A DNA stretch of 64,000 nucleotides. Origin: JACCZH01 sp963729445 (GTDB lineage Bacteria > Chloroflexota > Chloroflexia > Thermomicrobiales > CFX8). Position numbers and translations under genes: made by a program. The stretch covers positions 62,001-126,000 of the forward strand of contig CAVSNU010000002.1 of NCBI GenBank assembly GCA_963729445.1. Reading direction: 5' to 3'. Shown in pieces: positions 53,557 to 64,000 of the stretch. The first letter of the stretch is position 1, and each line of letters opens with the position of its first letter. Below the pieces are notes generated by a model. It was not told the origin of the DNA and ran no database searches. It saw only the letters and a program-made list of their open reading frames with translations.

Positions 53557-54501
53557 TTATTGCGCTCCCGCCGCTGGCAACCGGACCGTTTTCGGAACCG
53601 GCAATCCAAGGTCGTCAACCATCTGGTTGTAAGTAAGGCCATCGGTGGTGACGATCTCGGCGTCGTCAAGACCGCGCAGTACCACCTGGTAGGTCCCGGT
53701 CTCCATCATGAATCGCAGCGTCTCCGCTTCATCGGGGCTCACGTCGAGAATCAGGAAGCTGGACTCGGAATCTCCCCCGCTCGTGTCGTCCGCCGCTGGT
53801 ACCATGACCCGCAGCACGCGCACATTCTGGAGAATGATCTTGGACGTCGGGTCACCTTCGACCATGTCAGTCACCACAAATCGTGACCCATCTTCGCCTG
53901 GGTACGGGTAGCTCGGCCCAATCTGCTCACCATAAGGTGGTAACATAAGGGCGTCTTCATCAGTCTCTGGATCTTTCACTTCTCCCAGTTCAATGTTGTC
54001 AGGAGCCTCGAGCGGGTAGCTTGGGTTGATTCTCGTGAGATTGATACGTGCGTTGAAGACAATGTCGAGGTGATCGTCGTCTCGAACTAGGCCGCCGACC
54101 AGCCCGGCGGCATCGACCGGCAGAGCGAACGCGCGACGGCCTGGCTCGATCCTGTTCGCGAGGCCAGGAGATTCCAGTTGGGCACGCACCAGGGCCTGAC
54201 CCGGCACAAGGTCGACACTGTAGGCGAGTCCGATAGCCTCAATGCTGCTGGTAACCACATCGTCGCTCACCGTCGAGGCATCAACGACCTCTTCCTGGAG
54301 GTCGTCTTCGCCGAGTCTCTCGTGTGCGACGACGTCCCGGGCAGCAGTTACGACGGTGATTTCCCGAGGCTCAGTCTGATCGGAGGGCCCAGCAGTGGTA
54401 TCGTCGGGATCACCACTGGATAGAGCAACGAAGGCAAGTAATCCAGCTACAAGGGCCAGAGCTATGCCAAGAACTATGAATAAACGCCCGCTGCGTCGCA
54501 T
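53557..54501 (-). CDS. cpaB: Flp pilus assembly protein CpaB/RcpC
   Basis: CpaB is a periplasmic or membrane-anchored protein with SAF domain, needed for Flp pilus assembly. From ATG 54501 (GGGGAGATAAGA upstream) the product is 314 residues: one N-terminal helix (about 7-28), a SAF domain (VVTAARDVVAHERLGEDDLQ and VPGQALVRAQLE) and a C-terminal domain with RAFALPVDAAGLVGGLV. The upstream start at 54615 would add 38 residues with no family match. It heads the Tad operon and is divergent from the polymerase gene. flp, tadE and a secretin are not visible. Confidence 0.85.
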   Translation of the reverse strand: MRRSGRLFIVLGIALALVAGLLAFVALSSGDPDDTTAGPSDQTEPREITVVTAARDVVAHERLGEDDLQEEVVDASTVSDDVVTSSIEAIGLAYSVDLVPGQALVRAQLESPGLANRIEPGRRAFALPVDAAGLVGGLVRDDDHLDIVFNARINLTRINPSYPLEAPDNIELGEVKDPETDEDALMLPPYGEQIGPSYPYPGEDGSRFVVTDMVEGDPTSKIILQNVRVLRVMVPAADDTSGGDSESSFLILDVSPDEAETLRFMMETGTYQVVLRGLDDAEIVTTDGLTYNQMVDDLGLPVPKTVRLPAAGAQ

Positions 54502-54632
54502 TCTTATCTCCCCGCGATCGGCGCGCCTCAACAGACCGCCGTCATTGCACACATCGGGCACCTGTCGCCCCTTGACCAATATATGGATGATAAGAACCCG
54601 CATCAGCAGCAACAATAGGATGTTGGTAACGA

Positions 54633-56877
54633 ATGGCTAACCAAGGTGACCGCGGCAACGAGAAAGAATCCCCCACAGCGATGACCACCTCATCTGCTTC
54701 ACTCGTCGTGAATCAAGACGGTATTTCAGGCATCGTAGCGATTGAGTTATCTGGCGATTCACAGGCGATCGTTTACCGGCGTGCTGGTGATCGATTCGAA
54801 GCGACTGCCATGCCGCTCTCGCCATGGCTGGTGGTGCCTGCGGGAGGCGAACGTGGTCTGCGGCACGCATCGGCAATCGAACCGCTCTCTGGAGAGAGTC
54901 ATTTCTCAACGCGGGTACGATTCGACTCATGGTCGCGTTGGAGAGACAGTTATCGCGCCCTGCGAGAAGATCCGCACACCGACGTTCTGGCCTTCCCCAG
55001 CCCGGCTGAACAGTTCCTCATCGACAGTGGATTATCACTCTTCGCTGAAATGGAGTTCGATCAACTCAAGCGAGCTCAACTGGACATCGAGACGCTGGGA
55101 TTCAACCCCAATGACGAGCAAGCCGCCGTGATTATCATCACCGTGGCGATCAACGGCTCGAAGCCGTTCGTCATACGTGGAGACGAGCTCTCGGAGGGGG
55201 AGATGATCGACGAGCTCGCGTCATGGATTGACACCAATGACCCCGATGTTATCGAGGGACACAATCTATTCAACTTCGATATTCCATACCTTGCGGCACG
55301 CGCTCGTCGCCATAACCGGACGCTCAACTGGGGACGCGATGGCTCGGAGGTGCGGTTCGGACCCTCCCGGCGTTTCAAAGCAGGTCCCCGATCAATCCCG
55401 TTTGAGCCGGCATACGTCCATGGCCGTCATATCGTCGATACGTATCAGCAGATTCAGCGGTATGACAATGCTGGTTTGCTTGCGAGCTACGGCTTAAAGC
55501 AAGCGGTTGAGGGACTCGGACTCAGCCGGCCCGATCGCACATTTGTCCCCGGTAACGAGATCGCTGCGTTATGGACATCCGATCCCGATAGGCTCGTGGC
55601 CTACGCCATCGACGACATTCTCGACACCGACTTACTGAGCCGGCTCGCGCTGCCAACCGAGTTCTATCAGACGCGACTCTTACCCTCTACGTTGCAACAA
55701 GTCGCCATCGGGGGGCCCGGAGAGAAGGTCAACGATCTGCTGGTGCGCGCCTACCTCCAGCGAGGAGAGAGCATCCCGGCGCCTCAGACACCGCGAGCAT
55801 ACCCAGGCGGTTATACCGAGCTTCGCCGGGTCGGCCATTTCGCTCCCGTGGTGAAGGGAGACGTCGAGAGCCTGTATCCAGCAATCATGCTGTCAGACCG
55901 CATCGCTCCAGCGTCAGACCATCTGGGCGTGTTCCTGCCTTTACTCGACTCTCTCACTCAGGAACGGTTGACAGCAAAGCGTCGAGCGTCAGCCTCGGAA
56001 GGGTATGAGTACGCTCGCTTGAACGGTCTCCAATCGAGCCTCAAGGTGCTTATCAATTCATTTTTTGGTTATCTCGGATACTCACGCGGCTATTTCAACG
56101 ACTTCGATGCTGCGGAGAGAGTGACACTGCGTGGTCACCAGATCATTCAACAAGTGACTTCCGAGCTCGAACAACGTGGAGCGCTCACGATCGAGGTTGA
56201 CACCGATGGCGTGTATTTCGAGCCGCCCCACGAGGCTTCGTCCGAGGAGGATGAGATCCGCCTTATTGAAGAGGTAAGCGGCGGCCTGCCGGACGGTATC
56301 AGTCTCGCGCATGACGGACGCTGGCAAGGTATGCTGTCCCTCCGTCTCAAGAATTATGTCCTTCAAGAATACGATGGTCGGCTCGTTCTCAAGGGTAGCG
56401 GGCTCCGCAGCCGTCGAGAGGAGCCATTTCTGAGACGCTTCATCCAGGAGGCAAGCCTGGGGTTCCTCGCCGCTGACGGAGCATCGAGCGTCCGCGAGCT
56501 CTATCTCTCATTCGCCGAAGACATCCTCAAGGGGCGTTTGAGATCCGGAGGAGATCGCTCGCACTGAGACAATCAGCGAGACAACCTTCCGCAGCGATTC
56601 AACTCGTCGTCTGGCGGAGGCCCTGGGAAGTGAACGCATTGGCGAGAGGGTGGCTGTATATCAACGCGAGAGTGGCGAGCTGGCCCGGATTGAGAGGTAC
56701 GCGAACGACGAGGATCGCCAATACCTCCTTCGCCGCCTGCGTGATGTCGCCGAGCGGTTCCGGCCTCTCTATCAGCAGTCAGATGCGTTTGAGTATGATT
56801 TCCCGCTCGTGACCTTACGGACGGATCTGCAGGCCCTTCGGGCGTCCAAACAGGTGAATCAGATGAGACTCTTCTAG
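54633..56877 (+). pseudogene. Family B DNA polymerase, single +1 shift near the C-terminus
   Basis: A long frame from ATG 54633 to the stop at 56565-56567 (644 residues) has exonuclease motifs (DIET from Asp151; HNLFNFDIPYL; YAIDDILDTD) and polymerase motifs A (GDVESLYPAIM, Asp410), B (KVLINSFFGYLGY, Lys471) and C (VDTDGVYF, Asp523/525). Catalytic residues are in place. The frame breaks at about 56540-56560; removing one base (the extra A in TTGAGATCC) continues as LDPEEIARTETISETTFRSD to 56877, for about 747 residues, ending QVNQMRLF. The last five, QMRLF, fit the bacterial beta-clamp-binding motif QLxLF, as at the end of E. coli Pol II. The extension makes decay unlikely and sequence error likely. 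Confidence 0.8.
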
Positions 56878-56892
56878 CCTGACATAGGTAAG

Positions 56893-56927
56893 AGCCCCGA
56901 CTGCCGTACAGCCGTCGGGGCTTCTCT
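56893..56927. terminator. Bidirectional terminator between polymerase and PfpI genes
   Basis: AGCCCCGAC (56893-56901) and GTCGGGGCT (56914-56922) make a perfect 9-bp stem with a 12-base loop, with T-rich flanks on the plus strand (TCTCT) and a CTCTT flank on minus. It sits between two convergent genes. Confidence 0.75.
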
Positions 56928-56943
56928 ATCCCAGGTGACGATA

Positions 56944-57516
56944 TCAGGCGACGCGCCGCTGCTGTTGATGACTTCCCTCAGCGAACTCTTCTATGATCTT
57001 GCTGCAGAACGCTGGCAGGTCTGCCGGCTTTCGACTACTTGTGATGCCGGCATCCGTTACCACCTCCTGGTCAACCCAGTTCGCACCCGCGTTGCGCAGG
57101 TCCGTCTTTAGGCTTGGCCAGGAGGTAATCGTCCTGCCACGGACGACCTCCGCATCGATCATCGTCCATGGTCCGTGACAGATGACGCCCACAGGCTTAC
57201 CCAAGTCGACCATCCGGCGCACGAACGACACCGCATCGGCGTTCATTCGTAGCCAATCGGGGTTCGCAACACCGCCGGGTAGCACGAGTCCGTCGTACTC
57301 CGCGGGGTCTGCTTGTGAAACGAGCCGGTCGACGGGGAACGTGTCAGCCTTATCCAGGTGATTGAATGCCTGAACTGTTCCCTCCTGGTAGGAGAGCAAC
57401 TCGGGAGTTGCACCTGCGTTCTTTACGGCATTCCAGGGCTCCACCAGCTCTACCTGCTCGATGCCCTCATGCGCTACGAGAAACGCTATCCGCTTACCTT
57501 GCAGTTCATTCGCCAT
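56944..57516 (-). CDS. PfpI/DJ-1 family protein (type 1 glutamine amidotransferase-like)
   Basis: The 190-residue product has the DJ-1/PfpI fold with nucleophile Cys113 and His114 in GVICHGPWTM and an acidic residue in HEGIEQVEL at the N-terminus. Family members act as proteases, deglycases or stress chaperones; which applies here is unclear. A GAGAGGAG site precedes ATG 57516. Convergent with the polymerase gene. Confidence 0.9.
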   Translation of the reverse strand: MANELQGKRIAFLVAHEGIEQVELVEPWNAVKNAGATPELLSYQEGTVQAFNHLDKADTFPVDRLVSQADPAEYDGLVLPGGVANPDWLRMNADAVSFVRRMVDLGKPVGVICHGPWTMIDAEVVRGRTITSWPSLKTDLRNAGANWVDQEVVTDAGITSSRKPADLPAFCSKIIEEFAEGSHQQQRRVA

Positions 57517-57970
57517 GCTGCGGATCTCCTCTCTATCCTAGCGACACGTGGTGCCTTCAATCGCCTTACACCTAATTGTACAAATCGGTCCAGACCCACT
57601 CGGGGTCTTCGAGTGAAATTTCGGACCTCGATTCATCCGGCAACTCGGGCGGATATCGATGACACAGAAGAGAGACGCTTCGCAAGCATTGTTCAACCGA
57701 TGGGCAGACACATCCGACGCAGATATCACATCACATACTTCGCCAAGGTTCGTTGTACCGAGATTGTATTTCCAAATGGATCCACCAACCTCGTCGTGTC
57801 AAGTTTCGCGTCCCACGAAGTTGAACCATCTGAGAGGGGTGGCGAGGACTATACGGGTTGGCGTGCGCAATGCGAGGCTAGGAGAAGCGGGAGTCCCGAA
57901 CTTGCGCTGGATTCAATCCGTGTGCGTGCACGGGTAGGGGCACAAGCGGGTGGAAGACCACCGGACACAC
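57517..57970 (-). other. Intergenic region before PfpI and after the rRNA operon
   Basis: About 450 bases with no convincing gene. A long frame on the plus strand runs antisense to the PfpI gene and across the tRNA-fMet terminator and is taken as chance. A TACAAT-like -10 for PfpI lies near 57575-57580 (minus). Confidence 0.5.
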
Positions 57971-58011
57971 GACAACGCGCCCGCCGGGATGATTCCGGCG
58001 GGCGCGTTGTC
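57971..58011 (-). terminator. rRNA operon terminator
   Basis: GACAACGCGCCCGCCGG and CCGGCGGGCGCGTTGTC form a perfect 17-bp stem with a seven-base loop, eight bases after the tRNA-fMet. The T tract is weak, but the position and strength fit a terminator of the rRNA operon. Confidence 0.8.
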
Positions 58012-58018
58012 TTCGGGG

Positions 58019-58090
58019 TAGCGGGGGGAGGATTCGAACCTCCGACCTTTGGGTTATGAGCCCAACGAGCTGCCACTGCTCCACCCCGCG
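58019..58090 (-). tRNA. tRNA-fMet (CAT), initiator type
   Basis: A full cloverleaf with anticodon CAT. The anticodon stem TTGGG/CCCAA has the three G-C pairs typical of initiator tRNA, and the first acceptor position is C1-U72 rather than a pair. The D loop is short. The sequence after A73 is CCC, so CCA is not encoded. It ends the rRNA transcript after the 5S. Confidence 0.92.
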
Positions 58091-58136
58091 GTGCGTGTGA
58101 GACTGACGACGACGTAACGAGTGACCTCGCGAGCGG

Positions 58137-58265
58137 GGTGTGCGCGCAGCGGCCTCGCCTCCCACGCAGTTACCCGCGCAGTACTCTCCGGCGCTGCCAT
58201 GGGGCACGACCAGGTTCGGGATGGAGACTGGGTGGGTCCATGGCGCTCTCGGCCACGCGCACACC
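58137..58265 (-). rRNA. 5S ribosomal RNA
   Basis: The minus strand has CAGTCTCCATCCCGAACCTG and GGAGAGTACTGCGCGGG, characteristic of 5S loops. A long perfect terminal stem (GGGTGTGCGCG with CGCGCACACCC) extends the 5S helix I; the mature ends are therefore approximate. Confidence 0.9.
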
Positions 58266-58335
58266 CCGCTCGGTCACTCGGGTTGTCTCTGACGACTCCG
58301 GACTTGTCTGTTCCCGTCACCCGGCCCTGCTGTCA

Positions 58336-58363
58336 GGGTCCGGAGACGGAGGAAACCACCACC
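58336..58363 (-). repeat. Right arm of the 23S processing stem
   Basis: Downstream of the 23S on the minus transcript, this 28-base sequence pairs with 61413-61441 (one bulged A, one G-U), bringing the 23S ends together, as RNase III substrates do. Confidence 0.8.
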
Positions 58364-58387
58364 GGCTCGACCGGCGGGCTAAAAAAG

Positions 58388-61386
<2,999 letters not shown>

Positions 61387-61412
61387 CTTCTTTAGTCGTC
61401 GGTCAATACTCT

Positions 61413-61441
61413 GGTGGTGGCTTCCTTCCGTCTCCGGACCC
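61413..61441 (-). repeat. Left arm of the 23S processing stem
   Basis: Upstream of the 23S on the transcript; pairs with 58336-58363. Confidence 0.8.
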
Positions 61442-61558
61442 GGTCACGCCGCGCGCCGCCCAGATGTGTCGCCACACCGGTCCAGCCCGCCACGTCACCA
61501 CCTGGCCCGGATCCCGGAACAAAGTCCAAGATTCGTCAGATGTCTTCGTCAGTCTCAC

Positions 61559-61573
61559 TTGTTAAGGTGCTGA
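61559..61573 (-). promoter_or_regulatory. boxA-like antitermination site in the 16S-23S spacer
   Basis: Minus strand TCAGCACCTTAACAA resembles the boxA element (TGCTCTTTAACAA). The same GCACCTTAACAA is found in the 16S leader (63630-63644), so one copy precedes each large rRNA. Confidence 0.55.
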
Positions 61574-61596
61574 ACACGGCATAAACCGTGCTCCGG

Positions 61597-61669
61597 TGGA
61601 GCTGCGGGGATTCGAACCCCGGACCTCCGCCGTGCAAAGGCGGCGCTCTCCCAACTAAGCTACAGCCCC
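61597..61669 (-). tRNA. tRNA-Ala (TGC)
   Basis: Acceptor GGGGCTG/CAGCTCC with A73; anticodon loop TTTGCAC (TGC); T arm CGGGGTTCGAATCCCCG. CCA is not encoded (ACCG follows). In the 16S-23S spacer, after tRNA-Ile. Confidence 0.95.
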
Positions 61670-61697
61670 GTTTTTTATGGAGATGCGCGACGCCTGG

Positions 61698-61771
61698 TGG
61701 GCGATCGTGGACTCGAACCACGGGCCTCACCCTTATCAGGGGTGTGCTCTAACCACCTGAGCTAATCGCCC
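61698..61771 (-). tRNA. tRNA-Ile (GAT)
   Basis: Acceptor GGGCGAT/ATCGCCC, A73; D arm TAGCTCAGGTGG; anticodon loop CTGATAA (GAT); T arm CGTGGTTCGAGTCCACG. CCA is not encoded as such. First gene of the spacer. Confidence 0.95.
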
Positions 61772-61784
61772 GGAGCAATTTCAC

Positions 61785-61806
61785 AACTGAGACGTGATTC
61801 ATACGC
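61785..61806 (-). repeat. Right arm of the 16S processing stem
   Basis: The transcript reads GTATGAATCACGTCTCAGTTGT after the 16S in two overlapping parts; it is the reverse complement, with one G-U, of the leader copy at 63611-63632. The 22-bp stem would flank the whole 16S. Confidence 0.85.
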
Positions 61807-62006
61807 TAGTAGAGGGGCAGTACCGACTCCGCACGCGTCCAGCTTGGTCGCGCGCCCTCGGGTTGGCCGCTCCGGTGAAAGAGCCTGGGCCAGCCGTCCT
61901 CAGGCGGCGGTCTCCAAACCACCGCGTGCCTCTCGAGCCCGGGTCGCCCCGGCCTCGGCACCGATACCATAGACCTGGAAGACGGTAATCAAACCGTGCT
62001 CCCTAG
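61807..62006 (-). other. Internal transcribed spacer between 16S and tRNA-Ile
   Basis: Not coding. On the transcript side it holds stable hairpins, including CCGGG/CCCGG closed by a GCGA (GNRA) tetraloop inside a GTGCC/GGCAC stem near 61900-61965. A tRNA-like impression on the plus strand is not a true tRNA. Confidence 0.55.
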
Positions 62007-63508
<1,502 letters not shown>

Positions 63509-63610
63509 GTGCTGCCATAAAAGCAGCCCTACTCACAGAGTATTCTTGGAAACGTCCACCGTCCAGCCAGCGTGTCGCGCAGCTCCGGACCGTGGCGTCG
63601 ACCCTCTCCA

Positions 63611-63632
63611 GGTACGAATCACGTCTCAGTTG
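63611..63632 (-). repeat. Left arm of the 16S processing stem
   Basis: Leader copy (ACAACTGAGACGTGATTC and GTAC) that pairs with 61785-61806 to form the RNase III-type stem around the 16S. Confidence 0.85.
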
Positions 63633-63644
63633 TTAAGGTGCTCC
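63630..63644 (-). promoter_or_regulatory. boxA-like site in the rRNA leader
   Basis: GGAGCACCTTAACAA on the minus strand, repeated before the 23S. It is immediately next to the 16S processing stem. Confidence 0.55.
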
Positions 63645-63686
63645 AGAGTCATCTTGAATAACACCCGCCGTGACGGGCGTTTAAAG

Positions 63687-63715
63687 ATGATACCAATTGA
63701 CCCGTCCGGTGTCAA
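63687..63715 (-). promoter_or_regulatory. rRNA promoter P2
   Basis: TTGACA (63715-63710) and TATCAT (63692-63687), 17-base spacer, minus strand. The downstream tandem promoter of the rRNA operon, about 180 bases from the 16S. Confidence 0.85.
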
Positions 63716-63816
63716 GGAAGATCGTCGCTGCCCTTGCGAGATCGTCCGGCTCAGCGTATCTTGAGCCTTGGTACCTGCCGCCCGATCGGATGCCCGATCT
63801 GCAGCAGCGACTGGGT

Positions 63817-63844
63817 ATTATACCTATAGAGACGAGGATGTCAA
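63817..63844 (-). promoter_or_regulatory. rRNA promoter P1
   Basis: Perfect TTGACA (63844-63839) and TATAAT (63822-63817), spacer 16, minus strand. Its -35 is two bases from the ATG of the divergent amidotransferase gene, so any upstream UP element would lie inside that gene. Confidence 0.9.
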
Positions 63845-63845
63845 G

Positions 63846-64000
63846 ATGTCACGCAAACCGGTTATCGGAATAACGCCAACGCCGATGGACGACACCCAGG
63901 AACACGGCTCGTTTCACCGCTACGCCATCGCGAATTCCTACACGGAGGCGGTCGAAGCGGCCGGCGGCGTACCCATCGTTATTCCACCTCAAGCGGGCAA
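63846..64000 (+). CDS. PuuD-type gamma-glutamyl hydrolase (peptidase C26), N-terminal part
   Basis: ATG 63846 (GAGG upstream) starts SRKPVIGITPTPMDDT, later RYAIANSYTEAVEAAGGVPI and VIPPQAG, the opening of gamma-glutamyl-gamma-aminobutyrate hydrolase/PuuD class I glutamine amidotransferase-like proteins. The Cys nucleophile would be beyond the window. Its upstream region is shared with rRNA P1. Only 51 residues are visible, so the subfamily is open. Confidence 0.75.
   Translation, partial: MSRKPVIGITPTPMDDTQEHGSFHRYAIANSYTEAVEAAGGVPIVIPPQAG

Noticed and set aside
57358..58059. A 233-codon plus-strand open frame
   Set aside because: It runs antisense to the PfpI gene, then through the rRNA-operon terminator and tRNA-fMet, and its peptide has no family features.
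61860..61975. A tRNA-like (Trp or Sec) impression on the plus strand of the rRNA spacer
   Set aside because: The anticodon loop does not close with seven bases and there is no TTCGA-type T loop; the region is better explained as spacer hairpins on the transcribed strand.

Overview
The window is about 60% G+C and reads as chromosomal DNA of a Chloroflexota bacterium, most likely class Thermomicrobia (Sphaerobacter / JG30-KF-CM45 relatives). This rests on the look of the 16S rRNA, a small EF-Ts, a bacterial XPB helicase, bactofilins, a Flp/Tad pilus locus, inositol-1-phosphate synthase, a Gram-positive-type SOS box and frequent GTG/TTG starts. No similarity search was possible, so the placement is an inference. 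There is no CRISPR array, transposase or prophage; it is mostly core genome.

Layout. 1-9 kb: competence genes comEC (cut by the window edge) and comEA on the minus strand; mfd on plus; cvpA, mutS2 and a DUF2007 gene on minus; then divergent lexA with a perfect SOS operator inside its promoter. 9-13.5 kb: a glycosyltransferase, VanZ-like, GT-C-type and small membrane proteins. 13.6-20.9 kb: a CbpA/DnaJ-type chaperone, purA, fabZ and a run of GT9/GT9/GT4/GT9 glycosyltransferases, the last broken by two frameshifts. 20.9-24.3 kb: a membrane-stress-like module (TM/winged-helix/zinc-ribbon protein, DUF4178 protein, PspA, SPFH-zinc-ribbon protein). 24.3-33.4 kb: inositol phosphate synthase, a hypothetical gene, XPB helicase (minus), gyrA, a GT-C protein, a membrane protein. 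33.4-41.6 kb: nadD, secD and secF (each with one frameshift), a FAD oxidoreductase, an MBL hydrolase, tRNA-Arg, two bactofilins and a Cys-cluster/SH3 protein.

41.8-47.5 kb is a translation/lipid operon: rpsB, tsf, pyrH, frr, uppS, cdsA, dxr, then a hidden 32-codon membrane ORF. 47.5-54.5 kb (minus) holds comF, DUF192 and the Tad secretion machine (tadC, tadB, cpaF, cpaE with a fused receiver, cpaB), without a visible pilin. 54.6-56.9 kb is a family B DNA polymerase with a frameshift close to its C-terminus, followed by a PfpI/DJ-1 gene. 58.0-63.8 kb is a complete rRNA operon on the minus strand (16S, tRNA-Ile, tRNA-Ala, 23S, 5S, tRNA-fMet) with tandem promoters, boxA-like sites and long 16S and 23S processing stems. 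A PuuD-type amidotransferase begins at the right edge.

Cross-cutting signal: five separate +1 shifts interrupt four otherwise well-preserved genes, two of them normally important (secD, secF). Each is repaired by deleting one base, which points first to indels in the sequence rather than to gene decay. The most interesting biology candidates are the PspA/SPFH/DUF4178 module, the bactofilin promoter with a perfect palindrome between its -35 and -10 boxes, and the family B polymerase ending in a sliding-clamp-binding motif.
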